Shown here: positions 30,004 to 36,952 of the stretch, piece after piece | Layout of the letters: each line of letters begins with the position of its first letter | How positions within the stretch are numbered: the stretch's first letter is position 1 | Assembly (NCBI GenBank): GCA_016870835.1 | Contig: VGAG01000008.1 | Coordinates: 1-37,358 of the forward strand | DNA from: Actinomycetota bacterium | GTDB lineage: Bacteria > Actinomycetota > Actinomycetes > Nanopelagicales > Nanopelagicaceae | Length of the DNA: 37,358 nucleotides | Direction of reading: 5' to 3' | Position numbers and translations under genes: made by a program | The notes under the pieces: model-generated | What the model was told of the DNA's origin: nothing | What the model saw: the letters and a program-made list of their open reading frames with translations, nothing else | The model's database searches: none

Positions 30004-30390
30004 CTACTTAACGGAAACCTTCGCGCCAGCTGCTTCAAGAGCTGCCTTTGCCTTATCCGCGGTCGCCTTATCTGCCTTCTCAAGCACAGTTGCTGGAGCC
30101 GCATCGACAAGGTCCTTTGCCTCCTTGAGGCCAAGGCTTGAGTTGAGCGCACGTACTTCCTTAATAACGGCGATCTTCTGTGAGCCTGCATCCTCAATGA
30201 TGATGGTGAATTCATCTTGGGCAGCAGCAGCTTCGCCACCACCGGCAGCTCCACCTGCTGCAGCGACTGCTACTGGAGCAGCTGCGGTTACATCAAATGC
30301 CTCTTCGAAAGCCTTTACGAAATCTGAAAGCTCAACGAGGGACATCTCCTTGAACTGACCTAGTAGGTCATCAGTACTTAGTTTTGCCAT
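30004..30390 (-). CDS. rplL: 50S ribosomal protein L7/L12
   Basis: The flexible stalk protein that recruits translation factors. The 128 residues have an N-terminal dimerisation domain, an Ala/Gly hinge near 38-52, and the C-terminal domain with [28 protein letters not shown]. It follows rplJ after 29 bases and precedes the rplL-rpoB terminator. Confidence 0.98.
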   Translation of the reverse strand: MAKLSTDDLLGQFKEMSLVELSDFVKAFEEAFDVTAAAPVAVAAAGGAAGGGEAAAAQDEFTIIIEDAGSQKIAVIKEVRALNSSLGLKEAKDLVDAAPATVLEKADKATADKAKAALEAAGAKVSVK

Positions 30391-30419
30391 TTCTTTATTC
30401 CTTTTCTCTACGCTTCTAA

Positions 30420-31061
30420 CTACGCGTTCTCTTGTGATTCTGGAGTTGCTTCAGCTTGCGCTGGTTCTGCAGAAGTTTCTTGAGCTGTTGCTTCAGCAAC
30501 TGGTGCTGCTTCGGCTACAACTTCAGGTGCTGCTTCTGCAGCGGGGGCAGCTTGGGCAGGTGCAGCGGGTGCACCAGCTTCTGCTTCTCTCTTGATACGA
30601 AGTGCATCAAATGCGCGTGCAGCTTTTGCCATCGATGCCTTCATAGCACCAGCCAGCTTGGCCAAGAGAACTTCGCGCGATTCGAGATCGGCGAGCTTCA
30701 TGATTTCAGCTGTGGTTACAGTCTTACCTTCAAAGATTCCGCCCTTGATAACAAGAAGTGGATTCTCTTTCTGGAAGTTCTTTAGGCTCTTCGCAGCGGT
30801 AATCGGATCGCCTTTTACGAAAGCGATTGCAGAAGGACCGGCGAGAAGAGACTCATCAACATTTACGCCTGCTTCTTTTGCGGCGATCTTGACGAGTGTG
30901 TTCTTCGCTACTTTGTACTTGGTTTCGGCGCCAAGTGAACGGCGTAGCTCTTTGATCGCTTGGACTGTTAGTCCGCGATACTCGGTGACAACTGTTGCAT
31001 CTGCTCCTTTGAAATCTTCAACGAGCTCTGCAACTGCTGCTGCCTTATCAGGGCGAGCCAT
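30420..31061 (-). CDS. rplJ: 50S ribosomal protein L10 with A/P/E-rich tail
   Basis: The stalk base that carries L7/L12 dimers. The core (residues 1-165) starts [31 protein letters not shown] and includes [18 protein letters not shown]. The last ~45 residues are a low-complexity Ala/Pro/Glu tail, giving 213 residues against ~165 in E. coli. It is preceded by a promoter and a long structured leader (31062-31241), consistent with L10-L12 autoregulation. Confidence 0.97.
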   Translation of the reverse strand: MARPDKAAAVAELVEDFKGADATVVTEYRGLTVQAIKELRRSLGAETKYKVAKNTLVKIAAKEAGVNVDESLLAGPSAIAFVKGDPITAAKSLKNFQKENPLLVIKGGIFEGKTVTTAEIMKLADLESREVLLAKLAGAMKASMAKAARAFDALRIKREAEAGAPAAPAQAAPAAEAAPEVVAEAAPVAEATAQETSAEPAQAEATPESQENA

Positions 31062-31111
31062 CTGGCTTCCTTTCTATTTGTTCCCCAGATTTGAAGTTGG
31101 TAATAAATGAG

Positions 31112-31161
31112 AAAAACCCCGTCGCATAGAAACGCGCGGGGTAACCGCTTGAACCTATGCG
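31112..31161 (-). promoter_or_regulatory. Terminator-like hairpin with a competing pairing in the rplJ leader
   Basis: On the coding strand a hairpin with a six-bp GC stem (arms 31116-31121 and 31137-31142) is followed by UUUUU (31116-31112) about 50 bases before rplJ. The segment 31155-31161 is a perfect seven-base complement of 31123-31129, which forms part of the hairpin loop and 3' flank. The two pairings cannot both form fully. The arrangement resembles terminator/antiterminator attenuation. Binding of L10-L12 further upstream in the leader would be the natural switch. The control is inferred. Confidence 0.5.
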
Positions 31162-31164
31162 GGC

Positions 31165-31176
31165 TGTCTTTCGACA
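31165..31176 (-). other. GNRA-capped mini-hairpin in the rplJ leader
   Basis: On the coding strand TGTC-GAAA-GACA forms a four-bp stem capped by a GNRA-type GAAA tetraloop. It lies in the ~175-base leader between the promoter and the terminator-like hairpin and may belong to an L10-leader fold. Confidence 0.4.
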
Positions 31177-31241
31177 TTTATTTCGATTCAATCTGGCAAA
31201 CCATTTCGAATCGAGACCAGCAGTCTCTGGTGAGATGGCAG

Positions 31242-31271
31242 ATATTAGGTGGGAGGTTGGCTCTCAGTCAA
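31242..31271 (-). promoter_or_regulatory. Promoter for rplJL-rpoBC
   Basis: A TTGACT -35 (31271-31266) and a TAATAT -10 (31247-31242) are separated by 18 bases on the minus strand, the best consensus match in the window. Transcription would start near 31235, giving a leader of about 175 bases before rplJ. Confidence 0.7.
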
Positions 31272-31323
31272 AACTGTGTTGGAAAAGAAGCTTTTTGAAT
31301 GCCCAGTGCTTGTGTATGCGCCA

Positions 31324-31343
31324 TAACGCCTATGCGTTAGAAT
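31324..31343 (+). promoter_or_regulatory. Operator palindrome overlapping the -10 of the HigBA-like operon
   Basis: A perfect inverted repeat TAACGC-CTAT-GCGTTA (31324-31339) overlaps a TAGAAT -10 element (31338-31343). The toxin ATG at 31359 is about nine bases from the predicted start. This is where the HTH antitoxin would be expected to bind and repress its own operon. Confidence 0.6.
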
Positions 31344-31358
31344 GCATATGCTCTTCTG

Positions 31359-31700
31359 ATGTCATGGGAAATCCTCATTCATCCAGAAGTTGAAGAGTGG
31401 CTTTCAACTCTTACAGATAAGGAGTACATGCAAGTGTCCGCCGCAATTGAAGCGCTGCGAATCAAAGGACCTCTACTTGGAAGGCCTCTGGCAGATCAAA
31501 TCAAAGGATCTCGGATACATAAATTAAAGGAATTAAGACCGTTAGGCACGAAGATCCGAATTCTCTTCTATTTCGATAAGGCTAGGCGAGCAACTCCTCT
31601 CGTTGCCGGTGACAAATCAAGTGATTGGAAGGATTGGTACCGAACAAGAATCAATTTGGCGGAACGCAGAATAGAACTTAAGGAGTCAGAAAATGGCTAA
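31359..31700 (+). CDS. HigB/RelE-like toxin (phage Gp49-type family)
   Basis: A 113-residue basic protein of the RelE/HigB fold, family of phage-derived Gp49-like proteins. Characteristic stretches are HKLKELRP near residue 54, TKIRILFYFD near 64-73, and VAGDKSSDWKDWYRTRI near 82-98. Members cut mRNA on ribosomes; activity of this one is inferred. It is the first gene, as in higBA modules, and overlaps the antitoxin gene by eight bases. Confidence 0.85.
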   Translation: MSWEILIHPEVEEWLSTLTDKEYMQVSAAIEALRIKGPLLGRPLADQIKGSRIHKLKELRPLGTKIRILFYFDKARRATPLVAGDKSSDWKDWYRTRINLAERRIELKESENG

Positions 31701-32040
31701 ATACTCGACTTGGCAAGATGTACGGAAAAAGCGCCCAGTAAACCAATCTGAACTTCGCAAATTAACCCGCGAGTATCTTTCTAAGTCTCAGAATGCAACG
31801 TTAGCGGAGATTCGCATTGCTCTAAACATTACCCAGAAGGAGTTAGCTGAAATCATTGGAATCGACCAGTCCAATGTCTCTCGAATCGAACGTGGTCCTA
31901 TGAATTCAACAGAGCTTAGAACATTAGAGGCGTACGTAAACGCGCTTGGTGGTGAATTAGAAATCCGTGCACGTATCGACAACGTCTCTCATAAACTAAT
32001 AGATTCAAGTTACGAAAAAGAGATTTCACGGCGTAAGTAG
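31693..32040 (+). CDS. HigA-like antitoxin with HTH domain
   Basis: A 115-residue XRE-type helix-turn-helix protein. The HTH covers about residues 37-70 (LAEIRIALNITQKELAEIIGID then SNVSRIERG). It probably binds both the upstream HigB-like toxin and the palindrome at 31324-31339. The start overlaps the toxin by eight bases. It ends 16 bases from the convergent secreted-protein gene, with no clear terminator between them. Confidence 0.88.
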   Translation: MAKYSTWQDVRKKRPVNQSELRKLTREYLSKSQNATLAEIRIALNITQKELAEIIGIDQSNVSRIERGPMNSTELRTLEAYVNALGGELEIRARIDNVSHKLIDSSYEKEISRRK

Positions 32041-32056
32041 GTCTAAGCGCGACAAA

Positions 32057-33184
32057 TTACTTCTTTTTGTAGCCCTTCGGACACCTTGGATTCACGGCAG
32101 TTACTTTTTTTGTTGTCTTGCCCTTGACACAAGTGATTGTGGTTTTCTTAGCAGGCGAAATTGCAATCACTGTGGGGGTAGCTGATGAAGTAGCCGTGGC
32201 CGTTGCGCTCGGAGTTGGGGTTACAACTGGAGTGGGTGTTGGAGTTGGAGTTGGAGTGGGTGTTGGAGTTGGAGTTGGAGAAGGCGTGGGAGTAGCAACA
32301 ACAACTGGTGCTGGAGTGAAACGAAGAACTCCGCGCGACACAACAAAAGTATTTCCCGGTCTCCCTTGTGAATAGTAAATTCGCCAAACATTGGGTGAAA
32401 CTTCGTAGCCGGTTGGATCTAGCCCTTCAACACCCGGACCAGTCAGCATAAGCGGCGTAGTCCAGGTCAATCCATCTTTTGAAGTACTCACAAAAAGCAT
32501 CTGACGATTAGAGGGCGTGCAAGCGATATCCGCCATGATCATGACGTAGTCATTTGCTTTCGCACGCAAAATCTCAGTATCAACATAACCATTCTCAAAT
32601 CGCCAACCCGGCTCTTTTGTAAATGAGATGCCATCAGTTGAAATATATGAAGCAATCTTTTCAGTGCACTTTCCAAGTACTGGGCTTTCAACAATGTAGA
32701 TACGAACTCGTCCATCTGGAAGAAGCACGGCATCCGGTACGCCCCAAGCTTTAGTAGTTGATGGAACTCTCATATCTGTGGTCGTTGCAGTTTTGACTCC
32801 AATACTTGTGCAGCCGGCATCATTACAAGGTGCCGAATACACCTGTTGGTTTGCACCTTCTACTTCCTTGAAGTAAGCGCGCTTTGTCCCGTTCGGAAAA
32901 GTTACAACAGTGAAATCGTTTCCTAGACGCCCTGTTACCGAAACATTTGTGCAGACACCCTCATCATTGCAATCACTTGCAACAGTCCCTGTCGGACCAT
33001 CTGATCTCCAAACTCGATCAAGGCCATTGAACCTTTCAACATGTGGCGATACTCCACTCATGCCCATTTTCATCTGCAGGCCTGGGTCTTCTGTCATTGA
33101 CCATTCAGTTGCGCTAGCTTGTTGTAGCGGAAGAAGTGTGACTAGAAGGGTTGCTGTTGCAAGGAATACTCCGAGACGTTTCAC
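32057..33184 (-). CDS. Secreted propeller-like protein with Thr-Pro linker and basic Cys tail
   Basis: A 375-residue exported protein of unknown substrate. I chose the GTG at 33184, which gives a clean signal peptide (VKRLGVFLATATLLVTLLP, then QQASA/T). An ATG at 33229 would lie inside the rplA terminator. Repeated blocks such as STDGISFTKEPGW and STSKDGLTWTTPLML are BNR/Asp-box-like, as in beta-propeller sialidase or GH43-type folds. A run of Thr-Pro dipeptides (near residues 295-325) links to a short C-terminal module, ITCVKGKTTKKVTAVNPRCP then GYKKK. Surface binding or glycan-related function is only a guess. Confidence 0.75.
   Translation of the reverse strand: MKRLGVFLATATLLVTLLPLQQASATEWSMTEDPGLQMKMGMSGVSPHVERFNGLDRVWRSDGPTGTVASDCNDEGVCTNVSVTGRLGNDFTVVTFPNGTKRAYFKEVEGANQQVYSAPCNDAGCTSIGVKTATTTDMRVPSTTKAWGVPDAVLLPDGRVRIYIVESPVLGKCTEKIASYISTDGISFTKEPGWRFENGYVDTEILRAKANDYVMIMADIACTPSNRQMLFVSTSKDGLTWTTPLMLTGPGVEGLDPTGYEVSPNVWRIYYSQGRPGNTFVVSRGVLRFTPAPVVVATPTPSPTPTPTPTPTPTPTPTPVVTPTPSATATATSSATPTVIAISPAKKTTITCVKGKTTKKVTAVNPRCPKGYKKK
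32229..32280. repeat. Two exact 24-bp tandem units encoding Thr-Pro repeats
   Basis: Bases 32229-32252 and 32253-32276 are identical 24-mers, followed by GGAG, and each is built of hexamers of the GGAGTT/GGTGTT type. On the minus strand they encode Thr-Pro dipeptides of the linker. Such tracts can vary in length by slippage in six-base, in-frame steps. Confidence 0.85.
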
Positions 33185-33211
33185 AGGGCTAAAAATACTC
33201 GCACTTTTGGT

Positions 33212-33250
33212 AAGAAAAAACCCCGCCACGGAAAGTGACGGGGTTTTCCT
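33212..33250. terminator. Terminator downstream of rplA
   Basis: A ten-bp stem with one mismatch (arms 33220-33229 and 33235-33244) and a five-base loop. On the minus strand it ends in TTTTTTCTT, terminating the rplKA transcript. On the plus strand TTTTCCTCT follows, so it may work both ways. Confidence 0.8.
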
Positions 33251-33274
33251 CTCTAATTCAAAAGTTGAACTAAA

Positions 33275-33985
33275 TTATTGAATCGGTGCTGCGCCCTCGC
33301 GTGCAAAGTTGGTATCAAGCGCAACGCCTGGGCCCATAGTTGTTGAGACAACTGCTTTACGAATGTAGCGACCCTTTGATGAAGCTGGCTTTACTCGCAT
33401 GATTTCATCAACGGCTGCGGCGTAGTTATCAGCAAGTTGCTCAGCTGAGAATGATGCTTTCCCGATTAGGAAGTGAAGGTTGCAATCCTTATCAATACGG
33501 AATTCGATCTTTCCGCCCTTGATGTCGGTAACAGCCTTTGCCACATCAGTCGTAACAGTTCCGGTCTTTGGATTTGGCATCAAACCACGTGGTCCAAGCA
33601 CCTTTCCAAGGCGACCAACTTTGCCCATCAATTCTGGGGTTGAGACAACTGCGTCATAATCAAGGCGGCCACCATTTACTTCTTCAATTAACTCATCGCC
33701 ACCGACGATATCTGCGCCTGCTGCGCGCGCCTCTTCAGCGCGAGGACCGGTTGCGAAAACTAGAACACGTGCGGTCTTACCGGTTCCATGTGGCAAATTC
33801 ACTGTTGAGCGAACTGCTTGGTCGGCTTTCTTTGGATCAACGCCAAGGAGCATCGAAACTTCTACCGATGCGTCGTACTTGGTGACATTGGTTTCTCTTA
33901 CAACTTTCATCGCAGAGAGCGGCGTATATAACTTGCCCTCTTCGACCTTGGCCGCGGCGGCCTTGTATTTCTTACTGCGCTTCAT
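33275..33985 (-). CDS. rplA: 50S ribosomal protein L1
   Basis: The L1-stalk protein, which helps expel deacylated tRNA and represses its own mRNA in many bacteria. The 236 residues include the two-domain fold with the signature [22 protein letters not shown] near 127-148. The start has an AAGGAGAAGAAGAT Shine-Dalgarno. An 88-base gap to rplK holds a candidate L1-binding structure. Confidence 0.98.
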   Translation of the reverse strand: MKRSKKYKAAAAKVEEGKLYTPLSAMKVVRETNVTKYDASVEVSMLLGVDPKKADQAVRSTVNLPHGTGKTARVLVFATGPRAEEARAAGADIVGGDELIEEVNGGRLDYDAVVSTPELMGKVGRLGKVLGPRGLMPNPKTGTVTTDVAKAVTDIKGGKIEFRIDKDCNLHFLIGKASFSAEQLADNYAAAVDEIMRVKPASSKGRYIRKAVVSTTMGPGVALDTNFAREGAAPIQ

Positions 33986-34010
33986 ATCTTCTTCTCCTTG
34001 TTAGTTGTGA

Positions 34011-34048
34011 AGTTGTGGTGTTAACGGACCAGCGTGGTCCTCCCACTT
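34011..34048 (-). promoter_or_regulatory. Candidate L1-binding stem-loop between rplK and rplA
   Basis: On the coding strand a perfect six-bp stem GGACCA/TGGTCC (34040-34035 with 34031-34026, loop CGC) is enclosed by a GTGG/CCAC outer stem (34046-34043 with 34018-34015). An asymmetric internal loop separates them. Two short helices with a purine-rich asymmetric loop are the layout of known L1 targets in rRNA and mRNA. It lies about 25 bases before the rplA start, so L1 could repress its own translation. Inference from shape only. Confidence 0.45.
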
Positions 34049-34073
34049 ATTTCTATTTAGTTTTTCTCTATTA

Positions 34074-34505
34074 CTAGTCCTTGACGACGATTCCCATCGA
34101 CCGAGCAGTACCAGCAATAATCAATGCGCCAGCTTTTACATCGTTGGCGTTCAAATCATCCTTCTTCAAAGTTGCAATGTCTTCACACTGTTTCCAGGTA
34201 ACTGAGCCAACTTTGTCCTTATGAGGAACAGATGATCCCTTCTCAAGCCCGGCTGCCTTAAGTAGCAAGCGCGATGCTGGTGGGGTTTTTGTAATAAATG
34301 TAAATGAGCGATCTTCAAAAACGGTGATCTCAACCGGAATGATCTCGCCCTTCTGCTTCTCAGTAGCGGCGTTATATTGCTTGACGAAGTCCATGATGTT
34401 TACGCCATGCTGACCGAGCGCAGGACCAACTGGTGGCGCAGGAGTCGCAGCGCCAGCTTGGATCTGGAGCTTGATGAGTGCCTGGACCTTCTTCTTCGGT
34501 GCCAT
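34074..34505 (-). CDS. rplK: 50S ribosomal protein L11
   Basis: A 143-residue protein of the GTPase-associated centre and the target region of thiopeptides. The Pro-rich N-terminal domain [27 protein letters not shown] near residues 14-40 and the C-terminal [26 protein letters not shown] are standard. The gap to nusG is 39 bases. Confidence 0.98.
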   Translation of the reverse strand: MAPKKKVQALIKLQIQAGAATPAPPVGPALGQHGVNIMDFVKQYNAATEKQKGEIIPVEITVFEDRSFTFITKTPPASRLLLKAAGLEKGSSVPHKDKVGSVTWKQCEDIATLKKDDLNANDVKAGALIIAGTARSMGIVVKD

Positions 34506-34544
34506 TTCTTTTCTCCTTCTTCTCTCTACTTAAATCTTCTGGAC

Positions 34545-35201
34545 TTAAATCTTCTGAACCTGGTGGAATGAAAGCTCGACTGGGGTTTCACGACCAAAGA
34601 TCGATACGAGAACCTTTAATTTTGCCTGCTCTGGCATGATTTCTGAGATTGTTGCTGGCAGCGTTGCGAATGGACCATCCATAACCGTTACCGATTCACC
34701 AACAGAGAAATCAACAACCTTAATCTCAGGCTTCAAAGTCTTCTTTAGCTCACGAGGCATCAACATCTTCTCGGCCTCGCTCATTGGTAGCGGGCTTGGG
34801 TGATGCGAGTTTCCAACAAAGCCTGTGACTCCAGGAGTATTACGCACGCATGACCAAGATTCATCGGTCAAATCCATACGGACTAGAACATAACCTGGGT
34901 AAACATTTCGCTTTACCTGTTTACGTTGGCCATTCTTGACCTCGGTTACCTCTTCTTCAGGTACTTGGATTTCAAAGATGAAATCTTCCATATGCAGGGA
35001 CTGAATACGCTGTAGGAGATTTCCCTTAACGCGTTTTTCATAACCGGCGTAGGAGTGGACGACAAACCATTCGCCCGGACGTGAACGAAGTTCATCACGG
35101 AACGCAGCAACTTCGGGCGATACTTGTTCTTCTTGAACTTCTTCCTCATCAAGTTCAAGATCGGTATCAACCGATGCTTCTACTAATTGCTCTTCGCTCA
35201 T
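34545..35201 (-). CDS. nusG: Transcription termination/antitermination factor NusG
   Basis: This factor binds RNA polymerase with its N-terminal domain and S10 or Rho with its C-terminal KOW domain. The 218 residues begin with an acidic tail (about 1-40, actinobacterial style), then the NGN domain from [38 protein letters not shown], and the KOW domain [17 protein letters not shown]. The last codons and stop are duplicated just downstream. Confidence 0.97.
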   Translation of the reverse strand: MSEEQLVEASVDTDLELDEEEVQEEQVSPEVAAFRDELRSRPGEWFVVHSYAGYEKRVKGNLLQRIQSLHMEDFIFEIQVPEEEVTEVKNGQRKQVKRNVYPGYVLVRMDLTDESWSCVRNTPGVTGFVGNSHHPSPLPMSEAEKMLMPRELKKTLKPEIKVVDFSVGESVTVMDGPFATLPATISEIMPEQAKLKVLVSIFGRETPVELSFHQVQKI

Positions 35202-35220
35202 CTCCCCTCCTTCTTCTTAA

Positions 35221-35439
35221 TTACTCGCCGAATATGTATAGAACTATTTGGGTAAGCCCGAGATCGAAAATAGATACGACCGCGATCACGAAGGTAACGA
35301 ATACGAGTACGACGCCGGTGTAAGTAGTCAACATATTCCGTGAAGGCCAAACGACCTTGCGGAGTTCATTGAGAACTTGGCGATAGAAAAGGGCAACGCG
35401 TTGAAAGATGTTTAATTCTTTCTCTGAGTCTTCACTCAT
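35221..35439 (-). CDS. secE: Preprotein translocase subunit SecE
   Basis: A 72-residue single-span form of SecE, the essential SecY clamp. The amphipathic helix FYRQVLNELRKVVWPSRNML is followed by one transmembrane helix (about residues 40-65). It is 19 bases before nusG and about 60 bases after tRNA-Trp, the normal order. Confidence 0.96.
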   Translation of the reverse strand: MSEDSEKELNIFQRVALFYRQVLNELRKVVWPSRNMLTTYTGVVLVFVTFVIAVVSIFDLGLTQIVLYIFGE

Positions 35440-35502
35440 TTCGATTCCTTTCCTTCTCTTTCGTTACTCGTTCACTTCCGTACTAGTACTGCAACTACTG
35501 CG

Positions 35503-35576
35503 CAGGGCAGGAGGGACTTGAACCCCCAACCGCCGGTTTTGGAGACCGGAACTCTGGCCAGTTGAGCTACTGCCCT
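35503..35576 (-). tRNA. trnW: tRNA-Trp (anticodon CCA)
   Basis: A 74-base cloverleaf. The acceptor stem AGGGCAG (from 35576) pairs with CTGCCCT (35510-35504), and the discriminator is G at 35503. The anticodon stem CCGGT/ACCGG encloses loop CTCCAAA with CCA at 35542-35540. The T-arm carries GGTTCAAGT. The 3' CCA is not encoded. Placed before secE as in other actinobacteria. Confidence 0.97.
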
Positions 35577-35586
35577 TCGTGGCACT

Positions 35587-35616
35587 TAGTTAGCGCTTCA
35601 ACATGCGGACATGCAA
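35587..35616 (-). promoter_or_regulatory. Candidate promoter for tRNA-Trp-secE-nusG
   Basis: TTGCAT (35616-35611) and TAACTA (35592-35587) on the minus strand are 18 bases apart. The -10 ends about ten bases before the mature tRNA 5' end, so the primary transcript would need little 5' trimming. Both hexamers are imperfect. Confidence 0.4.
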
Positions 35617-35746
35617 AAGCCTTACCTTTTCATAATCGAATTTTCTATTTACCCGATCAATCAAGCGCCAGGACGCACAAGTCTAGGTTAGGACCCCCGT
35701 TTCGGTCTAACTCGCCTACTTTCACGCTTATGGAAGACTCCCGCCT

Positions 35747-36952
35747 GTGACAAAACCCCGAATCTCCGCACGAATCGCAGCTATCGCCGAATCGGCGACC
35801 TTGGCTGTGGATGCGAAGGCAAAGGCTCTAAAAGCAGCCGGTCGCCCTGTTATCGGATTCGGTGCAGGCGAACCTGATTTTCCAACTCCTGATTACATCG
35901 TTCAAGCTGCGATTGATGCGGCAAAAGTTGTTGCAAATCATCGCTACTCACCAACACCTGGACTTCCCGAACTTCGCGAAGCAATTGTTAAGAAAACAAA
36001 ACGCGATTCAAACTTTGAGATCACAGCCGATCAAGTACTCGTAACAAATGGCGGTAAGCAAGCTGTCTACCAAGCATTTGCAACCATAATCGATAAAGGT
36101 GATGAGGTAATTCTTCCTTCGCCTTATTGGACTACTTATCCTGAGTGCATCAAGTTAGCGGGCGGAAGCGCTGTTGAAGTCTTTGCCGATGAATCCCAAA
36201 ATTACTGTGTAACAGTTGAACAACTTGAAAAGGCTAGAACGCCTAAAACAAAAGCGCTTCTATTCTGCTCTCCTTCTAATCCGACTGGCTCGGTCTACAC
36301 AAAAGAAGAAGTACAGGGAATCGCTGAGTGGGCGCTTAAGAATGAGATCTGGATTATTACCGATGAAATTTATGAACACCTTTTATATGACGGCGCCACA
36401 GTTCCCTCAATCCCAGTCTTAGTTCCCGCCATGGCCGATAAGACCATCATCTTGAATGGCGTTGCCAAAACTTATGCAATGACTGGATGGCGCGTTGGTT
36501 GGATGATCGGCCCGAAGGATGTAATCAAAGCAGCCACAAATCTTCAATCGCACCTAACTTCAAATGTCTCAAATATCTCCCAGCGCGCTGCAATCGCTGC
36601 GCTAAATAATGATCTCTCGGCTGTTAAGAAGATGGGCGAAGCCTTCGATAGACGAAGAAAACTAATAGTAAAAATGCTTAATGAAATCCCCGGTATCGAA
36701 TGCCCCACCCCACAAGGAGCCTTCTATGTTTATCCATCTGTTAAAGGTGTTCTTGCGAAAGAGATTCGCGGCCGTCGCCCTGCCACTTCTGCTGAACTTG
36801 CTTCGCTCATACTTGAAGAAGCGGAAGTCGCCGTAGTTCCTGGAGAAGCCTTTGGACCTTCAGGTTACATGCGGCTTTCTTATGCAACTTCAGACGAGGA
36901 CATCATCGAAGGCGTAACTCGGATAAAGAATTTACTTTCTGAGGCGAAGTAG
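35747..36952 (+). CDS. aspC: Pyridoxal-phosphate aspartate aminotransferase, class I
   Basis: A 401-residue fold-type I aminotransferase, probably aspartate/2-oxoglutarate. It starts at a GTG. PLP-site residues are N178 (SPSNPTG), D206 and Y209 (TDEIYEHL), K241 ([16 protein letters not shown]) and R249, with the substrate-carboxylate Arg in GYMRLSYA near 380. [12 protein letters not shown] at 37-48 and the length are typical of the Bacillus/Thermus (subgroup Ib) enzymes. Prephenate aminotransferase activity cannot be excluded. It overlaps the convergent CopC gene by 21 bases. Confidence 0.9.
   Translation: MTKPRISARIAAIAESATLAVDAKAKALKAAGRPVIGFGAGEPDFPTPDYIVQAAIDAAKVVANHRYSPTPGLPELREAIVKKTKRDSNFEITADQVLVTNGGKQAVYQAFATIIDKGDEVILPSPYWTTYPECIKLAGGSAVEVFADESQNYCVTVEQLEKARTPKTKALLFCSPSNPTGSVYTKEEVQGIAEWALKNEIWIITDEIYEHLLYDGATVPSIPVLVPAMADKTIILNGVAKTYAMTGWRVGWMIGPKDVIKAATNLQSHLTSNVSNISQRAAIAALNNDLSAVKKMGEAFDRRRKLIVKMLNEIPGIECPTPQGAFYVYPSVKGVLAKEIRGRRPATSAELASLILEEAEVAVVPGEAFGPSGYMRLSYATSDEDIIEGVTRIKNLLSEAK

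Noticed and set aside
22490-31061. Plus-strand open frames within rpoB, rpoC, rplL and rplJ
   Set aside because: They are low-complexity shadows opposite strongly conserved genes and have no recognisable domain.
32229-32280. CRISPR-like or non-coding repeat array
   Set aside because: Units are contiguous without spacers and translate as Thr-Pro in a secreted protein.
33185-33229. Longer N-terminus of the secreted protein starting at ATG 33229
   Set aside because: It would begin inside the rplA terminator and add residues ahead of a well-formed signal peptide starting at GTG 33184.
35577-35746. Possible small gene between tRNA-Trp and aspC
   Set aside because: Only promoter-like sequence is visible; short frames there lack a start signal or conserved content.
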